This document shows positions 63,118 through 64,000 of a DNA stretch of 64,000 bases, piece after piece. Origin of the DNA: Lachnospiraceae bacterium (lineage in GTDB: Bacteria; Bacillota; Clostridia; Lachnospirales; Lachnospiraceae); contig JAFVHP010000011.1 in NCBI GenBank assembly GCA_017474455.1, positions 124,001-188,000 of the forward strand, given 5' to 3'. The number at the start of each line of letters is the position of its first letter. Within the stretch, counting starts at the first letter, position 1. The notes beneath the pieces were generated by a model. The model saw only the letters and a program-made list of their open reading frames with translations, did no database searches and had not been told where the DNA came from. Both the position numbers and the translations under genes were made by a program.

Positions 63118-64000
63118 ATGTATCTAAAGGTGAAAAACATGCTATCGCAAACCAAAGCGCGGATTATTTGTTCGGCCTTAATCTGTTTCTTTAGTACGTT
63201 CATGTTGTCTTTAGCCTTATTTGCTTATCTCGGGTATGCTCCGTTTGGTAATAATGGTCTTTGTACTATGGATGCGTACATCCAATATCTTGATTTTCTG
63301 TCATATTACAGAGATGTCCTGAAAGGAAATAACAGTATAGTTTTTTCTAATTCTATCGGAATGGGTCAGACAGGTATAGGTACTTTTTCCTATTATCTGG
63401 CCTCACCTCTCAATTTTCTGCTGCCCCTTTTTAAAAGAGAGAATATGTTCTCGTTTTTTAATCTTATCGCAGCAATGAAATGGGGGCTGGCTGCAGCTTC
63501 AATGAATATTTTTCTGAATCTCCGTTATCGGGAGAGATTAGCCATTCCTTTTTCATGGTTATTATCATTCAGCTATGCGTGGATGCAGTATGATATAGCT
63601 CAAAGCAGTAATATCCTATGGCTCGATGGAGTTTATCTGCTTCCGTTAATGATGGTGGGAGTATACAAACTTATTCATGATGGAAAGATATGGATCCTCA
63701 GCATCACGACAGGTCTTTCGATTATTATTCAATGGTATACAGCAGGCATTAATTGTATATTCTCTGTATTATGGCTTCTTTTTGAAATATTCTACTTGGA
63801 GTATTTTAGTCAAAGCAGATTTGAATCGAAAATTAAAATATTGTTCAGATACCTTTTTGCAATGATATCTGGAGTAATGATAAGCGCTGTTCTATTTCTG
63901 CCAACGTATTTTAATCTTAAATTGGGCAGAGGAGGCTCACTTGATCTTCACATGATCAAAAACGAATTCCGGGGTAATATCGTTTCAGTTATTCTCGGAT
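63118..64000 (+). CDS. YfhO family membrane protein, 3'-truncated by the window edge
   Basis: The frame is open from ATG 63118 (AAAGGA about 10 bases upstream) to the last base, 294 codons. A basic N-terminus and first span are followed by the YfhO start pattern: TMDAYIQYLDFLSYYRDVLK, IGMGQTGIGTFSYYLASPLN, and SFSYAWMQYDIAQSSNILWL. About seven spans are visible. A GT-C-type protein likely to add sugars to a surface glycan on the outer face. Notably AT-rich compared with most of the window. Confidence 0.85.
   Translation, partial: MYLKVKNMLSQTKARIICSALICFFSTFMLSLALFAYLGYAPFGNNGLCTMDAYIQYLDFLSYYRDVLKGNNSIVFSNSIGMGQTGIGTFSYYLASPLNFLLPLFKRENMFSFFNLIAAMKWGLAAASMNIFLNLRYRERLAIPFSWLLSFSYAWMQYDIAQSSNILWLDGVYLLPLMMVGVYKLIHDGKIWILSITTGLSIIIQWYTAGINCIFSVLWLLFEIFYLEYFSQSRFESKIKILFRYLFAMISGVMISAVLFLPTYFNLKLGRGGSLDLHMIKNEFRGNIVSVILG

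Overview
The window looks like chromosomal DNA from a Gram-positive anaerobe of the Bacillota, most likely class Clostridia (Lachnospiraceae-like). Family-level placement is inference. Supporting signs are strong AGGAGG-type ribosome binding sites, sigma-A-type promoters, a cobalamin methionine synthase with its reactivation domain on a separate gene, a PPi-dependent phosphofructokinase, a DUF4364-family gene, YfhO-type membrane proteins, secreted proteins with aromatic cell-wall-binding repeats, and no outer-membrane genes. I see no rRNA, CRISPR array, insertion sequence or phage gene. One tRNA gene (Val, anticodon GAC) is present.

Layout. 1-4.5 kb: 3' end of a DUF58 gene, a DUF4129-like membrane protein, a MATE exporter, small membrane proteins and the tRNA. 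4.5-10.2 kb: divergent methionine genes, metF - reactivation protein - metH on the minus strand and metY on the plus strand. 10.4-16.2 kb: cyclophilin with a large membrane protein, then a convergent D,D-carboxypeptidase-like protein with a very long repetitive linker. 16.4-25 kb: PPi-PFK, flavin reductase-like protein, PTS EIIC-like permease, meso-DAP dehydrogenase, glutathione peroxidase, bioY under an apparent BirA operator, a Nudix hydrolase, then a phosphorylase N-domain pseudoenzyme coupled to rarA and a frameshifted DUF4364 gene. 26-37.4 kb: housekeeping and protein quality control (rho, CBS protein, DJ-1 protein, orphan ABC ATPase, tig-clpP-clpX-ysxC, DUF308 protein, clpB).

37.5-64 kb is a cell-surface polysaccharide and surface-protein region, nearly all on the plus strand. 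It holds a ferredoxin/FrhB-pyruvyl transferase fusion, three GlfT-like glycosyltransferases, a beta-helix protein without a signal peptide, YfhO-family proteins (one split by an in-frame TGA and fused to a secreted transglutaminase-like protein), a second transglutaminase-like paralogue, a secreted beta-helix protein, a Wzm/Wzt-type ABC exporter, a three-module glycosyltransferase, and the start of another YfhO gene cut by the window edge. The simplest reading is a locus that assembles a (possibly galactofuranose-containing) glycan on the cytoplasmic face, exports it by the ABC route, decorates it with YfhO/GT-C-type enzymes, and secretes proteins that bind the wall through shared repeats.

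The most unusual items are the catalytically dead-looking glycogen phosphorylase N-domain (23.1-24.2 kb), the broken and fused YfhO/transglutaminase gene (43.4-48.9 kb), and the GlfT + Wzm/Wzt arrangement, which recalls the mycobacterial galactan locus.
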